Assembly (NCBI GenBank): GCA_024400395.1
Contig: JAKSMW010000001.1
Coordinates: 52,084-116,083 of the forward strand
Source: Bacteroidales bacterium
Lineage (GTDB): Bacteria; Bacteroidota; Bacteroidia; Bacteroidales; F082
Length of the DNA: 64,000 nt
Direction: 5' to 3'
The notes under the pieces were generated by a model. It ran no database searches and had not been told where the DNA came from. It saw only the letters and a list, made by a program, of their open reading frames with translations. This document shows, one piece after another, positions 22,091 to 30,698 of the stretch. Both the position numbers and the translations under genes were made by a program. Position 1 is the first letter of the stretch. Each line of letters starts with the position of its first letter.

Positions 22091-24226
22091 ATGAAGGTAT
22101 TCCAGACAGACGAAATTCGGAACGTCGCTCTCATAGGAGCTGCTAAATCCGGAAAGACCACGCTCGCCGAAAACATGGTTTTCGAAGGCAAGCTCATCAA
22201 CAGAAAAGGCGCTACTGAAAGCAAAAACACAGTGTCAGACTACCGTCCAATCGAAATGGAACGCGGTATCTCTGTAAACGCCAGCTTGTTATATACTATC
22301 TATAATGACAAGAAAATCAATATTTTAGACACACCTGGCTTTAGCGATTTCTCCGGCGACATCGTCGCATGTCTGAGTGCCGCCGACACAGCGGTCTTCA
22401 CCGTCAACGCGCAGTCGGGTGTTGAAGCCACATCAGAGAACGCATGGAAACACGCCGCGAACACAAACAAGCCTGTCGTGTTCTTCATGAACCAGCTCGA
22501 CCACAACAACGCCAACTTCGACGATGCCATCCATCAGCTGAAGGAATATTTCGGCGAAAAAGTCGCCCCGGTGCAGTTCCCGGTGAACACGGGCGAGGGC
22601 TTCAACGCAGTCATCGACCTCATCATGAAGAAGATGCTCGTCTTCAAGAACGGCAACGGCGCTCCTGAAATCCAGGACATCCCTGCAAACCTTGCTGACA
22701 AGGCCGAAGAGTTGCACAACGAGCTCATCGAACACGCAGCTGAAGGCGACGACGCCCTCATGGAGAAATTCTTCGACGAAGGCACGCTCTCGGAGGAAGA
22801 CATGGAAGCAGGTATCCGCATGGGCATCGCCAAGCGCGAACTCTTCCCGGTCATCTGCGGCGCGGCAAAAGGCGGTGTCGGCGTGACACGTCTCCTCGAA
22901 TTCATCATCAACGCCTGCCCGTCACCGGCACACGTCTCTCCGGCAGTCGCTGAGAACGGCACGGAATTCCACAACAGCGTCGAGGAACCGGCGGTGATGT
23001 TCTTCTTCAAGATTTCAAACGAACAGAACGTCGGCGATGTCGCTATGGCACGTATCTACGGCGGCTCGGTCGTCGAGGCACAGGACTTCGTCAACCCACG
23101 CACCGGCAACAAGGAACGTATCTCGCAGATCCTCGTCTCAAACGGCAAGACACGCGAGCGCGTCGAGAAAGCCTGCGCCGGCGACATCATCTCGACAATC
23201 AAGTTGAAAGATGTCCGCGTCAGCGACACACTCGTCGATGCAAAGGCGGCAGACGCGGCATTCCCGGCCATCAAGTTCCCGACACCGATATTCTCAATAG
23301 CAATCAAGGCTGTCAACTCACAGGAAGATGAAAAGCTCGGCGGCATCCTCAACGACATGCACAAGACCGACCCAACCATCCTCACATCAATGTCACGTGA
23401 GCTGAAACAGAACATACTCCAGTGCCAGGGCGAATATCACCTCAACACAATCAAATGGTATCTCGACAACGTCCACAAGATCGCCGTCGAGTTCGCATCA
23501 CCAAAGATCCCGTACCGTGAGACAATCACCAAGTCAGCCAACGCCGACTACCGTCACAAGAAACAATCGGGCGGTTCAGGTCAGTTCGGTGAGGTGCATT
23601 TGAGACTTGCTCCATATTATGAAGGCTACACCGACCCGACAGACCTCCAGGTCCGTGACACTCAGGAGTATGACCTCCAGTGGGGCGGCAAGCTCATCTT
23701 CAAGAACTGCGTCGTCGGTGGCGCCATCGATGCACGCTTCATGCCGGCCATCCTCAAAGGTATCAACGAGCGTCTCGAAGAAGGCCCGCTCACAGGCTCA
23801 TACGCCCGCGACATCATCGTCTATGTCTATGATGGTAAGATGCACCCGGTCGATTCAAACGAAATGGCATTCAAGATCGCAGGCCGCATGGCATTCTCGG
23901 CGGCGTTCAAGAACGCAGGCCCGAAGATCATGGAACCTATCTATGACCTCACAGTCCGTATGCCGGAAGACATGATGGGCGCTGTGAACACCGACCTTCA
24001 GGGCCGCCGCGCCATCATCATGGGCATGGATTCAGACCGTCACTACCAGATCATCAAGGCAAGAGTTCCGCTCGCGGAAATGGACCGTTACTCAACATCA
24101 TTGAGTTCACTCACCTCTGGTCGTGGTTCATTCACAATGGAATATGCAGAATACGCACAGGTTCCGGCCGATGTCCAGACCAAGCTCCTCAAGGCTTACG
24201 AGGAATCAAAGAAAGACGAAGATTAA
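22091..24226 (+). CDS. Elongation factor G paralogue EF-G2
   Basis: At 711 residues it has all five EF-G domains: P-loop GAAKSGKTT (16-24), DTPG (80-83), domain IV with YRHKKQSGGSGQFGEVHL near 488, and the domain V end. It is not the canonical factor: the catalytic His of DTPGHVDF is Phe (DTPGFSDF, F84) and the guanine-specificity motif NKxD is NQLD (134-137). Its start, MKVFQTDEIRNVALIG, and overall plan match Bacteroides EF-G2, which is reported to drive translocation with little or no GTP hydrolysis and to matter for growth in starvation and in the gut. The same role is inferred here. It has its own promoter and shares a two-way terminator with convergent ruvC. Confidence 0.9.
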   Translation: MKVFQTDEIRNVALIGAAKSGKTTLAENMVFEGKLINRKGATESKNTVSDYRPIEMERGISVNASLLYTIYNDKKINILDTPGFSDFSGDIVACLSAADTAVFTVNAQSGVEATSENAWKHAANTNKPVVFFMNQLDHNNANFDDAIHQLKEYFGEKVAPVQFPVNTGEGFNAVIDLIMKKMLVFKNGNGAPEIQDIPANLADKAEELHNELIEHAAEGDDALMEKFFDEGTLSEEDMEAGIRMGIAKRELFPVICGAAKGGVGVTRLLEFIINACPSPAHVSPAVAENGTEFHNSVEEPAVMFFFKISNEQNVGDVAMARIYGGSVVEAQDFVNPRTGNKERISQILVSNGKTRERVEKACAGDIISTIKLKDVRVSDTLVDAKAADAAFPAIKFPTPIFSIAIKAVNSQEDEKLGGILNDMHKTDPTILTSMSRELKQNILQCQGEYHLNTIKWYLDNVHKIAVEFASPKIPYRETITKSANADYRHKKQSGGSGQFGEVHLRLAPYYEGYTDPTDLQVRDTQEYDLQWGGKLIFKNCVVGGAIDARFMPAILKGINERLEEGPLTGSYARDIIVYVYDGKMHPVDSNEMAFKIAGRMAFSAAFKNAGPKIMEPIYDLTVRMPEDMMGAVNTDLQGRRAIIMGMDSDRHYQIIKARVPLAEMDRYSTSLSSLTSGRGSFTMEYAEYAQVPADVQTKLLKAYEESKKDED

Positions 24227-24248
24227 TGATAATTTTTTATAAAAACGG

Positions 24249-24276
24249 AAAAGGCAGTCATTTTTGGCTGCCTTTT
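24249..24276. terminator. Bidirectional terminator between the EF-G2 gene and ruvC
   Basis: A 9-bp stem, AAAAGGCAG / CTGCCTTTT, with a 10-nt loop. It has A and T runs at the two stem ends, so it can act on both strands; it lies between two convergent stops. Confidence 0.85.
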
Positions 24277-24277
24277 C

Positions 24278-24880
24278 TTATTTCTGCGTGACGTTTTTCT
24301 CAGGGTTCTTCGCCAAAAAGTCGGCCCAGCCGCTCACCGATTTCTTCCCTTTCGGGATCTTCGGCAGATTCGACTCGCTTTGCCCGTCAACAATATTCAG
24401 TTTGTTTTGGAAGCAATGGCAGACAGCCGCTGCCATGGCATCCGTAGCGTCGAGATAATCAGGATGTTCGGTGAAGTTGCACAGTTTCTGCACCATCGCG
24501 GCGACCTGTTCTTTTGAGGCGGCTCCGTTGCCGGTTATCGACTGTTTTATCTTCCTCGGAGAATACTCGAAAATCGGGATGTCGCGGTACAACGCCGCCG
24601 CCATCGCCACACCTTGGGCGCGACCGAGTTTCAGCATCGACTGAACATTTTTCCCAAAAAAAGGCGCCTCAATCGCCAACTCATCGGGATGATATTCATC
24701 GACCAGTTCAAGCACGCGCTCGAAGATTTTTTTCAACTTAAGTGCCTGATTGTCAAACTTTTTAAGTTTGATGACACCCATGCAAATCATGTTAAGCTCC
24801 TTCCCTTTCTGAAGAACCAAACCATAACCCATCAGCATAGTGCCGGGGTCGATGCCTAATATTATTTTCTCCGTCTTCAA
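24278..24880 (-). CDS. ruvC: Crossover junction endodeoxyribonuclease RuvC
   Basis: A Holliday-junction resolvase of the RNase H fold. The four acidic catalytic positions are seen in GIDPGT near the N-terminus, the Glu in LAIEAPFF, and the two Asp in [11 protein letters not shown] near the C-terminus; [20 protein letters not shown] is also diagnostic. The frame is open further upstream to 25000, but that part would reach into the divergent gene. The best start is the TTG at 24880, just before [12 protein letters not shown]; no ATG exists at a suitable place. The C-terminus has a lysine-rich tail of about 35 residues beyond the core. It pairs with RuvAB to resolve recombination intermediates. 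Confidence 0.93.
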   Translation of the reverse strand: MKTEKIILGIDPGTMLMGYGLVLQKGKELNMICMGVIKLKKFDNQALKLKKIFERVLELVDEYHPDELAIEAPFFGKNVQSMLKLGRAQGVAMAAALYRDIPIFEYSPRKIKQSITGNGAASKEQVAAMVQKLCNFTEHPDYLDATDAMAAAVCHCFQNKLNIVDGQSESNLPKIPKGKKSVSGWADFLAKNPEKNVTQK

Positions 24881-24888
24881 AATTTTCC

Positions 24889-24896
24889 TATTTTTG
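24889..24896 (+). promoter_or_regulatory. -7 element TATTTTTG for the flippase-like gene
   Basis: TATTTTTG lies only 6 bp before the ATG at 24903. If this promoter is used, the mRNA is leaderless or translation starts at the second ATG at 24921. It sits within the divergent ruvC leader. Confidence 0.6.
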
Positions 24897-24902
24897 CAAA
24901 TT

Positions 24903-25904
24903 ATGAGTACAAAATTCGACATGGCAAAATTACTTAAAATTGCTGAAACGGCAATCAAAATTATCATTGTGATTGTCGGGTGTTGGATTTTGTACATCAA
25001 AATTATTGAGAATCAAGATCTTGCGGAGATGTGGGGCGGAATCAAAGATTCACTTTCGTCGTTGAAAGGGATTTCCCTGATGACGGTCGCCCTGCTTCTG
25101 CTTCCGGTCAACGTTGCGTTTGAAGCCTTGAAATGGAAGAGATCCGTCCAACCTGTTGAAAACGTGCCGTTCAGGAAAGCGTTCACGGCGATTTTCACCG
25201 GCATCACCGCAGGCATGTTCTTCCCGAACAGAACCGGCGACTTCCTCGGACGCATCTTCATCTTGGAGAAAGGAAGCCGTGTCAAGGCGGCGATGCTCAC
25301 CTTCGCCGGCAACATCGCGCAAATGATTGTCACCGTGAGCCTCGGATGTTTCGCCTGCGTTTTTTTCGTCGAAAAACTCAAATGGCTCGTCTTTCTCGGC
25401 GCAATTGCGATGACGGCATTTCTGCTGTTTTTGTTTTTCAACATCAAGATATTCAAATACCTTCAAGTTTTCATCCCCAAAAAATGGCGCGAAAAAACAG
25501 AAGGTTATATGTATGTCTTTGAAAGATTCTCACGTAAAGAGTTGTTTATCATACTGTTGCTTGCCATTGCAAAATATTTGGTGTATTCGTTCCAATTCGT
25601 AATACTCATCTGGGCATTCGGCGTGCCGCTGTCGTATCCCGACACGATGATTCCTATCATGATGACGTACATTCTGATGACAGTGATTCCATTCATCACA
25701 ATCACCGAAATTGCGGTGAGAGGCTCGGTTTGCGTCGTCGTCTTTGAGAAATGGCTGGCAATCAATGCAATAAGCAGTTCGTGGAGCATGATGGTCTTCT
25801 CGGCAAGCACGATTTTATGGCTTTATAACCTTGCCATCCCCGCCATTATCGGATTGTTTTTCATCAACAAACTGAAGTTTTTGAGAAGAAGCTATAATTC
25901 GTAA
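24903..25904 (+). CDS. Lysylphosphatidylglycerol synthase-TM / UPF0104 family membrane protein
   Basis: Polytopic protein of about 333 residues with seven or eight helices. The block [23 protein letters not shown] near residues 98-120 is the core signature of the AglD/LPG_synthase_TM (UPF0104) family, thought to flip lipid-linked molecules. The later [14 protein letters not shown] near residues 265-278 is also family-typical. The start at 24903 is chosen because it fits the promoter; the upstream frame to 24840 overlaps ruvC, and 24921 is the alternative. It is divergent from ruvC. The substrate is unknown. It is not next to an MprF-like synthetase domain, so it is not a lysyl-PG synthase itself. 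Confidence 0.8.
   Translation: MSTKFDMAKLLKIAETAIKIIIVIVGCWILYIKIIENQDLAEMWGGIKDSLSSLKGISLMTVALLLLPVNVAFEALKWKRSVQPVENVPFRKAFTAIFTGITAGMFFPNRTGDFLGRIFILEKGSRVKAAMLTFAGNIAQMIVTVSLGCFACVFFVEKLKWLVFLGAIAMTAFLLFLFFNIKIFKYLQVFIPKKWREKTEGYMYVFERFSRKELFIILLLAIAKYLVYSFQFVILIWAFGVPLSYPDTMIPIMMTYILMTVIPFITITEIAVRGSVCVVVFEKWLAINAISSSWSMMVFSASTILWLYNLAIPAIIGLFFINKLKFLRRSYNS
24925..24932 (-). promoter_or_regulatory. -7 element TAATTTTG for ruvC
   Basis: On the minus strand, TAATTTTG fits TAnnTTTG about 45 bp upstream of the TTG start of ruvC. It lies inside the first codons of the divergent gene, so the two promoters overlap face to face. Confidence 0.5.
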
Positions 25905-25907
25905 AGC

Positions 25908-25939
25908 AAAAAAGCGCAGGACACTTCCGAATCCTGCGC
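25908..25939 (-). terminator. Rho-independent terminator of the lipoprotein gene
   Basis: Stem GCGCAGGA / TCCTGCGC with a 10-nt loop, followed on the minus strand by a run of six T. It lies 30 bp beyond the lipoprotein stop and just after the convergent stop at 25904. Confidence 0.88.
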
Positions 25940-25968
25940 TCAATCCTGATTTACAATTAGTTATGCCT

Positions 25969-26493
25969 TTATTTCTTTATAAAATTCGGAGTAAGGTCCA
26001 AAGTCAGATTGACCTTTGCCAGACCTCCAAGGAACGTTGACTCCGCCGTAACGACTGCCTTTCCGCTGCCGGTAACAACGCCGTTGTCATAATTAAGGAC
26101 AATCTTGCTGAATTTGATGCCGTTTATGTTGCATACCATACCGCCGACAACAATCGGAATGTCAATGGTCGGAATAAGCTCATAATCATCAAGATTGGCC
26201 GTGTTACCGTTGATGACCGCATTGAACGGAATCGGCACCAAGCCGTATTTCATCGTTACAAGAGCTCTTTGAGATGACAACTTCCTGACTGTCATTGGCA
26301 CATCGATTGTCTTGTCAAAAAGCGTGTCTGAGATGAAACTGATAGGTTCGCTGGTGATGGTACCTTTTACATTAACAAGACCGTCATAACTGCCGACCCA
26401 ATTGTCGATTGGCTGCGGGTTGTTGTCAGAATCCTTTTTACACGACACAATCGCCAACGCAATGCCGAGAATGATAAATAAATACTTTTTCAT
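25969..26493 (-). CDS. Putative lipoprotein of unknown function
   Basis: A 174-residue protein with a clear lipoprotein signal: a Lys-Lys start, a hydrophobic core and the lipobox IVSC with Cys18, followed by KKDSDNNPQ. The mature part is made of short beta strands, with a repeated theme of Asn/Asp-Gly turns, and looks like a small beta-sandwich of the kind seen in DUF4840- or lipocalin-like Bacteroidota lipoproteins. I do not recognise the family. It would be attached to the outer or inner membrane. It is transcribed alone, with its own promoter and a strong terminator. Confidence 0.75.
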   Translation of the reverse strand: MKKYLFIILGIALAIVSCKKDSDNNPQPIDNWVGSYDGLVNVKGTITSEPISFISDTLFDKTIDVPMTVRKLSSQRALVTMKYGLVPIPFNAVINGNTANLDDYELIPTIDIPIVVGGMVCNINGIKFSKIVLNYDNGVVTGSGKAVVTAESTFLGGLAKVNLTLDLTPNFIKK

Positions 26494-26544
26494 TTTTTAA
26501 AATTTTATTTTGTTGTTAATTATTTCAAAAACTCAAATTACCCG

Positions 26545-26552
26545 CAAAATTA
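26545..26552 (-). promoter_or_regulatory. -7 element TAATTTTG for the lipoprotein gene
   Basis: TAATTTTG on the minus strand, 52 bp upstream of the lipoprotein start. Confidence 0.5.
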
Positions 26553-26604
26553 ACATTCTTTTTTTGATGTTCGTCAAATTTTTTATCTATTTTTGAAAAT
26601 TTCA

Positions 26605-26612
26605 TATTTTTG
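26605..26612 (+). promoter_or_regulatory. -7 element TATTTTTG for the membrane glycosyltransferase gene
   Basis: TATTTTTG, 22 bp before the ATG at 26634; divergent from the lipoprotein promoter. Confidence 0.55.
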
Positions 26613-26633
26613 CAAAATAAATTCTGAAAAATA

Positions 26634-27764
26634 ATGAATCCTGAGACATTAAACATTCTGATGAACATCATTTTGGTGTTTTCCGGCCTGTACATCCTGT
26701 GTATCGGCACGTTCACTTTCGGGATTTACAATATTTTTTCAAACGGAAACATCCGAAATGATAAAACCAACAACAAAGTTTCGGTTCTGATTGCCGCCAA
26801 AAACGAAGAGCGAAATATTTTAAAACCGCTTCAATCGCTTGCAAATCAATCGTTTGACAAAAACAATCTTGAAATAATAATCGTTGACGACAATTCAACA
26901 GACCTTACTTCTGATGTCGTTTTGGAGTTCATAAAACGCAATCCCAATCTGAACGTCCGGCTTGTGAAAGCCGGAGGCTGCGGCAAGAAACAGGCGGTCT
27001 CGCAGGCGTTGCATCTCGCTGGAAACGACATCATCATGGTGACTGACGCCGACTGCGAGCTTCCGCCGAGATGGATTGAAAAAACCGTCGGCTTCATGGT
27101 CGCAAATGATTTGAAGATGGTTCTGGGTCCGGTGCTTCTCTCGCCATGCGACACGTTTTTTGAAAAGATACAAGTGCTTGAACATCTGAGTCTTATCGCC
27201 TCGACAGCGGGTGCGGCTTCAATCAAGATGCCGGTGATGTGCAACGGCGCGAACATGGCTTACGACAGGCTCGCCGCGCTCGAAGTGGAGAGATACAGAA
27301 CCGACATGGACATCGCTTCCGGCGACGACATCTTCCTGATGGAACAGTTTTCAAAACATTACGGCAGTCGTTCCATAAATTTCCTGATGGACGAAGACGC
27401 CATCGTGAAAACGCAGTCGATGCCCGACCTGAAATCGTTTTTCCGCCAGCGGAGACGTTGGGTGTCAAAGACAAAGGCCTATACGAGCTGGAAAATCATC
27501 GTCACCGCGCTCATCGTCTTGATGTTCAACTTGAGCGTTGCCGGGCTTTTCGTCGGAGGTTTCTTCCATCCGGCGTTCTTCCTCGTCTTCGCACTTTTCA
27601 CGCTGATGAAGTTCATGGTCGATTTCCCGATTTTAAGGAAAATCACGGGGTTCATGAACCAACGGGAACTCATGAAATGGGCGTTCCCGTTAGAGTTCGT
27701 CTATCCGTTTTATGTGGTTTTCACCACCTTTTCGGGGATTTTCTCGAAAGTAAGGTGGAAGTAG
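26634..27764 (+). CDS. Membrane-bound glycosyltransferase family 2 (poly-GlcNAc synthase-like)
   Basis: A 376-residue processive-type GT2. One N-terminal helix (residues 5-30) leads into the GT-A domain: VSVLIAAKNEERNI, IIVDDNSTDLTSD near residue 82, TDADCELPPRW near residue 137, the acceptor block ASGDDIFLMEQF near residue 228, and QRRRWVSK near residue 269, which is the QxxRW motif of processive enzymes. Two or three C-terminal helices follow. Relatives make poly-beta-1,6-GlcNAc, hyaluronan-like polymers or glycolipids. It stands alone outside the main polysaccharide locus, so its product is not known. Confidence 0.87.
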   Translation: MNPETLNILMNIILVFSGLYILCIGTFTFGIYNIFSNGNIRNDKTNNKVSVLIAAKNEERNILKPLQSLANQSFDKNNLEIIIVDDNSTDLTSDVVLEFIKRNPNLNVRLVKAGGCGKKQAVSQALHLAGNDIIMVTDADCELPPRWIEKTVGFMVANDLKMVLGPVLLSPCDTFFEKIQVLEHLSLIASTAGAASIKMPVMCNGANMAYDRLAALEVERYRTDMDIASGDDIFLMEQFSKHYGSRSINFLMDEDAIVKTQSMPDLKSFFRQRRRWVSKTKAYTSWKIIVTALIVLMFNLSVAGLFVGGFFHPAFFLVFALFTLMKFMVDFPILRKITGFMNQRELMKWAFPLEFVYPFYVVFTTFSGIFSKVRWK

Positions 27765-27789
27765 AAATTTCTCTTTGCAATAGGAGCAA

Positions 27790-28440
27790 CTAACACTCCG
27801 CGCTGACGGCCTCGACGAGGTTCCAGGCATCCTGGTAGATGTCTTTCAGCGTAGCATCGAGCATGAAGCACGGCGTGGTGAAGACCTTGTTCTTAATGTC
27901 GCCGACAACGCCACCGTTCTCGGTCTCAACGTGTTGTGCGCCCATCGCGTTGATTTGTTTCGCCTGTTCGCAGCTGTCATCGCCCATCGTCACCATCACG
28001 TTGCCGAGCACTTTCGCTATCATCAACGGGGTGATGCACATCGAGCCGATCGGTTTTCCTTGCGCGTGGATGTCTCTGATTGCCTTCTCGACATGTTTGT
28101 TCACGACAAAATTCATGCCGTCGATGGCGTAGGTGAAGATGTTTTTCGCTGCGCCGAAGCCGCCGGGGAAGAACAAGGCGTCGAACTCGTCGGCGTTGAA
28201 CTGCTCAATCGGGAGGATATCGCCGCGCACGATACGGGCCGATTCCACCATGACGTTGCGTTTCTCATTCATCGACTGCCCGGTGATGTGATTCACAACG
28301 TGATACTGGTTTTCGTCCGGTGCAAAACATTGAAATTTAATGTCATGTTGGTCGAGGGCCAACAATAATGTCACGGTCTCTGTGATTTCCGAACCGTCTT
28401 TTGCGCCGCATCCGGCGAGAATTACTGCTACTTTTTTCAT
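27790..28440 (-). CDS. elbB: Glyoxalase-like DJ-1/PfpI superfamily protein ElbB
   Basis: A 216-residue protein from the ATG at 28440; the open frame upstream (to 28509) lacks the family start. VAVILAGCGAKDGSEITE opens the protein as in ElbB (formerly sigma cross-reacting protein 27A), and FPGGFGAAKN near residue 96 and CITPLMIAKVLG near 140 carry the nucleophile-elbow region with the Cys of the DJ-1 fold. Reported activities include glyoxalase; a link to isoprenoid biosynthesis has been proposed. The gene is convergent to the glycosyltransferase before it, with only 25 bp between stops. Confidence 0.9.
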   Translation of the reverse strand: MKKVAVILAGCGAKDGSEITETVTLLLALDQHDIKFQCFAPDENQYHVVNHITGQSMNEKRNVMVESARIVRGDILPIEQFNADEFDALFFPGGFGAAKNIFTYAIDGMNFVVNKHVEKAIRDIHAQGKPIGSMCITPLMIAKVLGNVMVTMGDDSCEQAKQINAMGAQHVETENGGVVGDIKNKVFTTPCFMLDATLKDIYQDAWNLVEAVSAEC

Positions 28441-28526
28441 GTTGTTATTGTGTGTTTGTATTGTTGTTACGTAGTTATATGTTTTTCCCAGAGCCGAAGT
28501 TATTAACACTTGCTGGTTTTACATTG

Positions 28527-28534
28527 CAAAAATA
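28527..28534 (-). promoter_or_regulatory. -7 element TATTTTTG for elbB
   Basis: On the minus strand, 87 bp upstream of the elbB start. The rest of the roughly 300-bp gap to the tRNA-Cys gene is AT-rich and holds nothing else I can support. Confidence 0.55.
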
Positions 28535-28738
28535 CACTTTTATTTCATTCTTTTCATTGTTTTGTTCCATCTTTTAATTTATTGGTACACAACATCTAAA
28601 ATTCCACGCAGCGACAATATTTCATCATGAGAGATTTTTTGATGCTGTTTGCCAAACAATTTTATTATCTTCAATTCACAAAACAAATAAAAAACGCCAA
28701 CCATTTAATTTACAATGATTAGCGTCTCTGAAATTTTG

Positions 28739-28809
28739 AGGTACCAGACGGAATCGAACCGCCGTAAAAGGTTTTGCAGACCTTCGCCTAGCCACTCGGC
28801 CATGATACC
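28739..28809 (-). tRNA. tRNA-Cys (anticodon GCA)
   Basis: The minus strand folds into a cloverleaf: acceptor GGTATCA / TGGTACC, anticodon loop CTGCAAA with GCA, T arm CGG-TTCGATT-CCG, and discriminator base U, which is the known identity base of tRNA-Cys. CCA is not encoded. Confidence 0.96.
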
Positions 28810-28824
28810 TTCGATTTGCGGGTG

Positions 28825-28832
28825 CAAAGATA
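28825..28832 (-). promoter_or_regulatory. -7 element TATCTTTG for tRNA-Cys
   Basis: TATCTTTG on the minus strand, 15 bp upstream of the tRNA 5' end, an expected distance for a short-leader tRNA. Confidence 0.6.
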
Positions 28833-28867
28833 CAACTTTTTTTGATACGCAGCCGCTTTTTGAAAAA

Positions 28868-29158
28868 TTATTTTTCCGTCCTGTTTTCAATCTTGTTCCA
28901 AAGCCAAAACATCAATGCGCCCCAGATGAAAAACAACACGAAATGAATCCATCTTGGAACTCTCGAGACAAAACATCCGTCAGCGTCAACCTTCTCATAA
29001 TCAGGGATGTCGGCGTAGAAATACGCCCCCGCCCCGAAGTCGAGACCGTCAACCAAACCGAGTCCGTTGGCCATAATGTAAACAGCAAGCAAAACGGTGG
29101 CAACCACCAAAATAATGGTCGCCACCTTGAAAAATCTATGATTTTTCTTCGAGTTCAT
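28868..29158 (-). CDS. Small two-helix membrane protein of unknown function
   Basis: A 96-residue protein with two hydrophobic segments, residues about 10-33 (VATIILVVATVLLAVYIMA) and 70-88 (WIHFVLFFIWGALMFWLW), separated by an acidic, aromatic loop (FGAGAYFYADIPDYEKVDADG). I do not recognise it. It starts 6 bp after the stop of the YeiH-type transporter and is probably translated with it, so a helper or regulatory subunit is possible but unsupported by any motif. Confidence 0.7.
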   Translation of the reverse strand: MNSKKNHRFFKVATIILVVATVLLAVYIMANGLGLVDGLDFGAGAYFYADIPDYEKVDADGCFVSRVPRWIHFVLFFIWGALMFWLWNKIENRTEK

Positions 29159-29164
29159 GGTGAA

Positions 29165-30541
29165 TTAATCGAGGACGGGTATCGGAAAAATAACGCCTGA
29201 AAGCAGGATCCAGACGGCGAACAGCGTCAGGGCGATGTTGAAAGTCTGCCCGATGACGTAAAGCCAAAGCACCTTGCCGCCGTGCATCTGCTTGGCGATC
29301 TCCCTGAAATTCGTGTCGAGGCCGATGCTGGTGAACGCCAGCACGAAAGCCCAGTTTTTGTATTGGTCGAGAACCTTGTTGATTGCGCCCACGGCGTTGA
29401 AATCAGTCGTGTTGAACATCGGCTGTATGATGAACGAGGCGACCAACGAAGCCACGAAGAAACCGATGATGAACTTCGGGAAACGATACCAGATCTCCTT
29501 CGCGCCGATTTTCTCCGAAGGGTTCTTATCGACTTTCGTCGCGAAGAATATAGCCACAAAAAACGCTATGAAACCGATAAGTATGTTTTGTATCGACTTC
29601 ACGAGGACGGCGGCCTTCTGCGCCTCTTCGCCGAGTGCGGTGCCGGCCACGACAACGGCTCCGGTGCTGTCAACGGTGCCGCCAATCAACGCGCCGCCCA
29701 TGAGCTGACTCATGCCGCACGCCTTGATGATCATCGGCTCAAAAACCATCATCAATATCGTGAAGATGATTGAGATTGAAACCGCCATCGAGAGGTCGCT
29801 CTTCTTCGCTTTCGCCGCCGCGCCCGTGGCAATGGCAGCACTCGTGCCGCAAACACTCGTCGCACTCGCCAACGTGATGACCAACGGCTTGTTGTCGATC
29901 TTCAACACCTTCGTGCCGAGCCACCACATGAAAATGATGACTATCGGCGTCACGATCCATGCGATACCGAGACCGTAAAGCCCGAACTTCGCGATGTTCG
30001 AGAACAGAACCGAAAATCCCATTATCACCAAGCCCGTCTTGATGTAAAACTCCGTCATCACCGCCGGTTTCAGCCATTCTGGTGTGCCGACGGTGTTCGA
30101 GATTATTAGGCCGATGAGCAACGCCCAGAAAGCCCATTCGAGGTAACGGTTCAAGGTGAATTCCGCGCTTATCCATCTCACCAACAAGGCGATGACGAAC
30201 AGACCGATGAATGCCGGGATGTACTTTTTCAGACTTTTGCCCATCATTTTCGCGCCAAGCGTGAAAAGAACGCCCAACACGATGAAGGTGCGGAGAAGTT
30301 TCCAAACGAAACCGATGTTGAGCTGTTTGCCCATCGATTCGGCGAACGTGCCTTTATCTTCCCAGAGATACCATGTCGAGAATTTCAGTGCGGAGAAGTC
30401 GAATCCGCCGCAAAGAACTGATACACAGCCGATTGCGATGACGATAAAACCAATCCAGCAGGCAAGCCAGTCTTCTTTTTTCCAAAGGTCAGAGAGCGTA
30501 GTACCCCCTGCCGTAACAATTTCATTATTAGTGTTTTGCAT
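29165..30541 (-). CDS. YeiH-family putative sulfate exporter
   Basis: A 458-residue transporter of the UPF0324/YeiH family with about 11-12 helices. Diagnostic are the repeated helix pairs with CGTSAAIATGAAAKA near residue 228 and GGALIGGTVDSTGAVVVAG near residue 283. The start is the ATG at 30541; a longer frame from 30568 is less likely. In other bacteria YeiH-like genes are linked to sulfur metabolism and the CysB-like regulator YeiE, and some relatives export sulfate or other small anions. Substrate is not proven. The upstream region has a striking 13-bp inverted repeat and ATGGTGTT repeats that may control it. Confidence 0.85.
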   Translation of the reverse strand: MQNTNNEIVTAGGTTLSDLWKKEDWLACWIGFIVIAIGCVSVLCGGFDFSALKFSTWYLWEDKGTFAESMGKQLNIGFVWKLLRTFIVLGVLFTLGAKMMGKSLKKYIPAFIGLFVIALLVRWISAEFTLNRYLEWAFWALLIGLIISNTVGTPEWLKPAVMTEFYIKTGLVIMGFSVLFSNIAKFGLYGLGIAWIVTPIVIIFMWWLGTKVLKIDNKPLVITLASATSVCGTSAAIATGAAAKAKKSDLSMAVSISIIFTILMMVFEPMIIKACGMSQLMGGALIGGTVDSTGAVVVAGTALGEEAQKAAVLVKSIQNILIGFIAFFVAIFFATKVDKNPSEKIGAKEIWYRFPKFIIGFFVASLVASFIIQPMFNTTDFNAVGAINKVLDQYKNWAFVLAFTSIGLDTNFREIAKQMHGGKVLWLYVIGQTFNIALTLFAVWILLSGVIFPIPVLD

Positions 30542-30548
30542 GATTTTT

Positions 30549-30635
30549 ATGGTGTTTGAAAACGACAAGATGATTTGGTGTCAGGAAATCATCTTGTCAA
30601 AAAAAATATGGTGTTAATAATTTCAATATGGTGTT
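30549..30635 (-). promoter_or_regulatory. Likely operator or attenuator upstream of the YeiH-type gene
   Basis: A perfect 13-bp inverted repeat, GACAAGATGATTT / AAATCATCTTGTC (30564-30576 and 30586-30598) with a 9-nt spacer, starts 23 bp upstream of the start codon. It is flanked by three copies of ATGGTGTT (30549, 30608, 30628). On the minus strand there is no T run after the stem, so it is not an ordinary terminator. A dimeric regulator site or an mRNA hairpin would both fit. Confidence 0.6.
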
Positions 30636-30698
30636 TGTAAAATATTGATTTCCAATCAAATGCTTTCAATAAACAAAGAACCGCAGGTTTTTGTGCAA

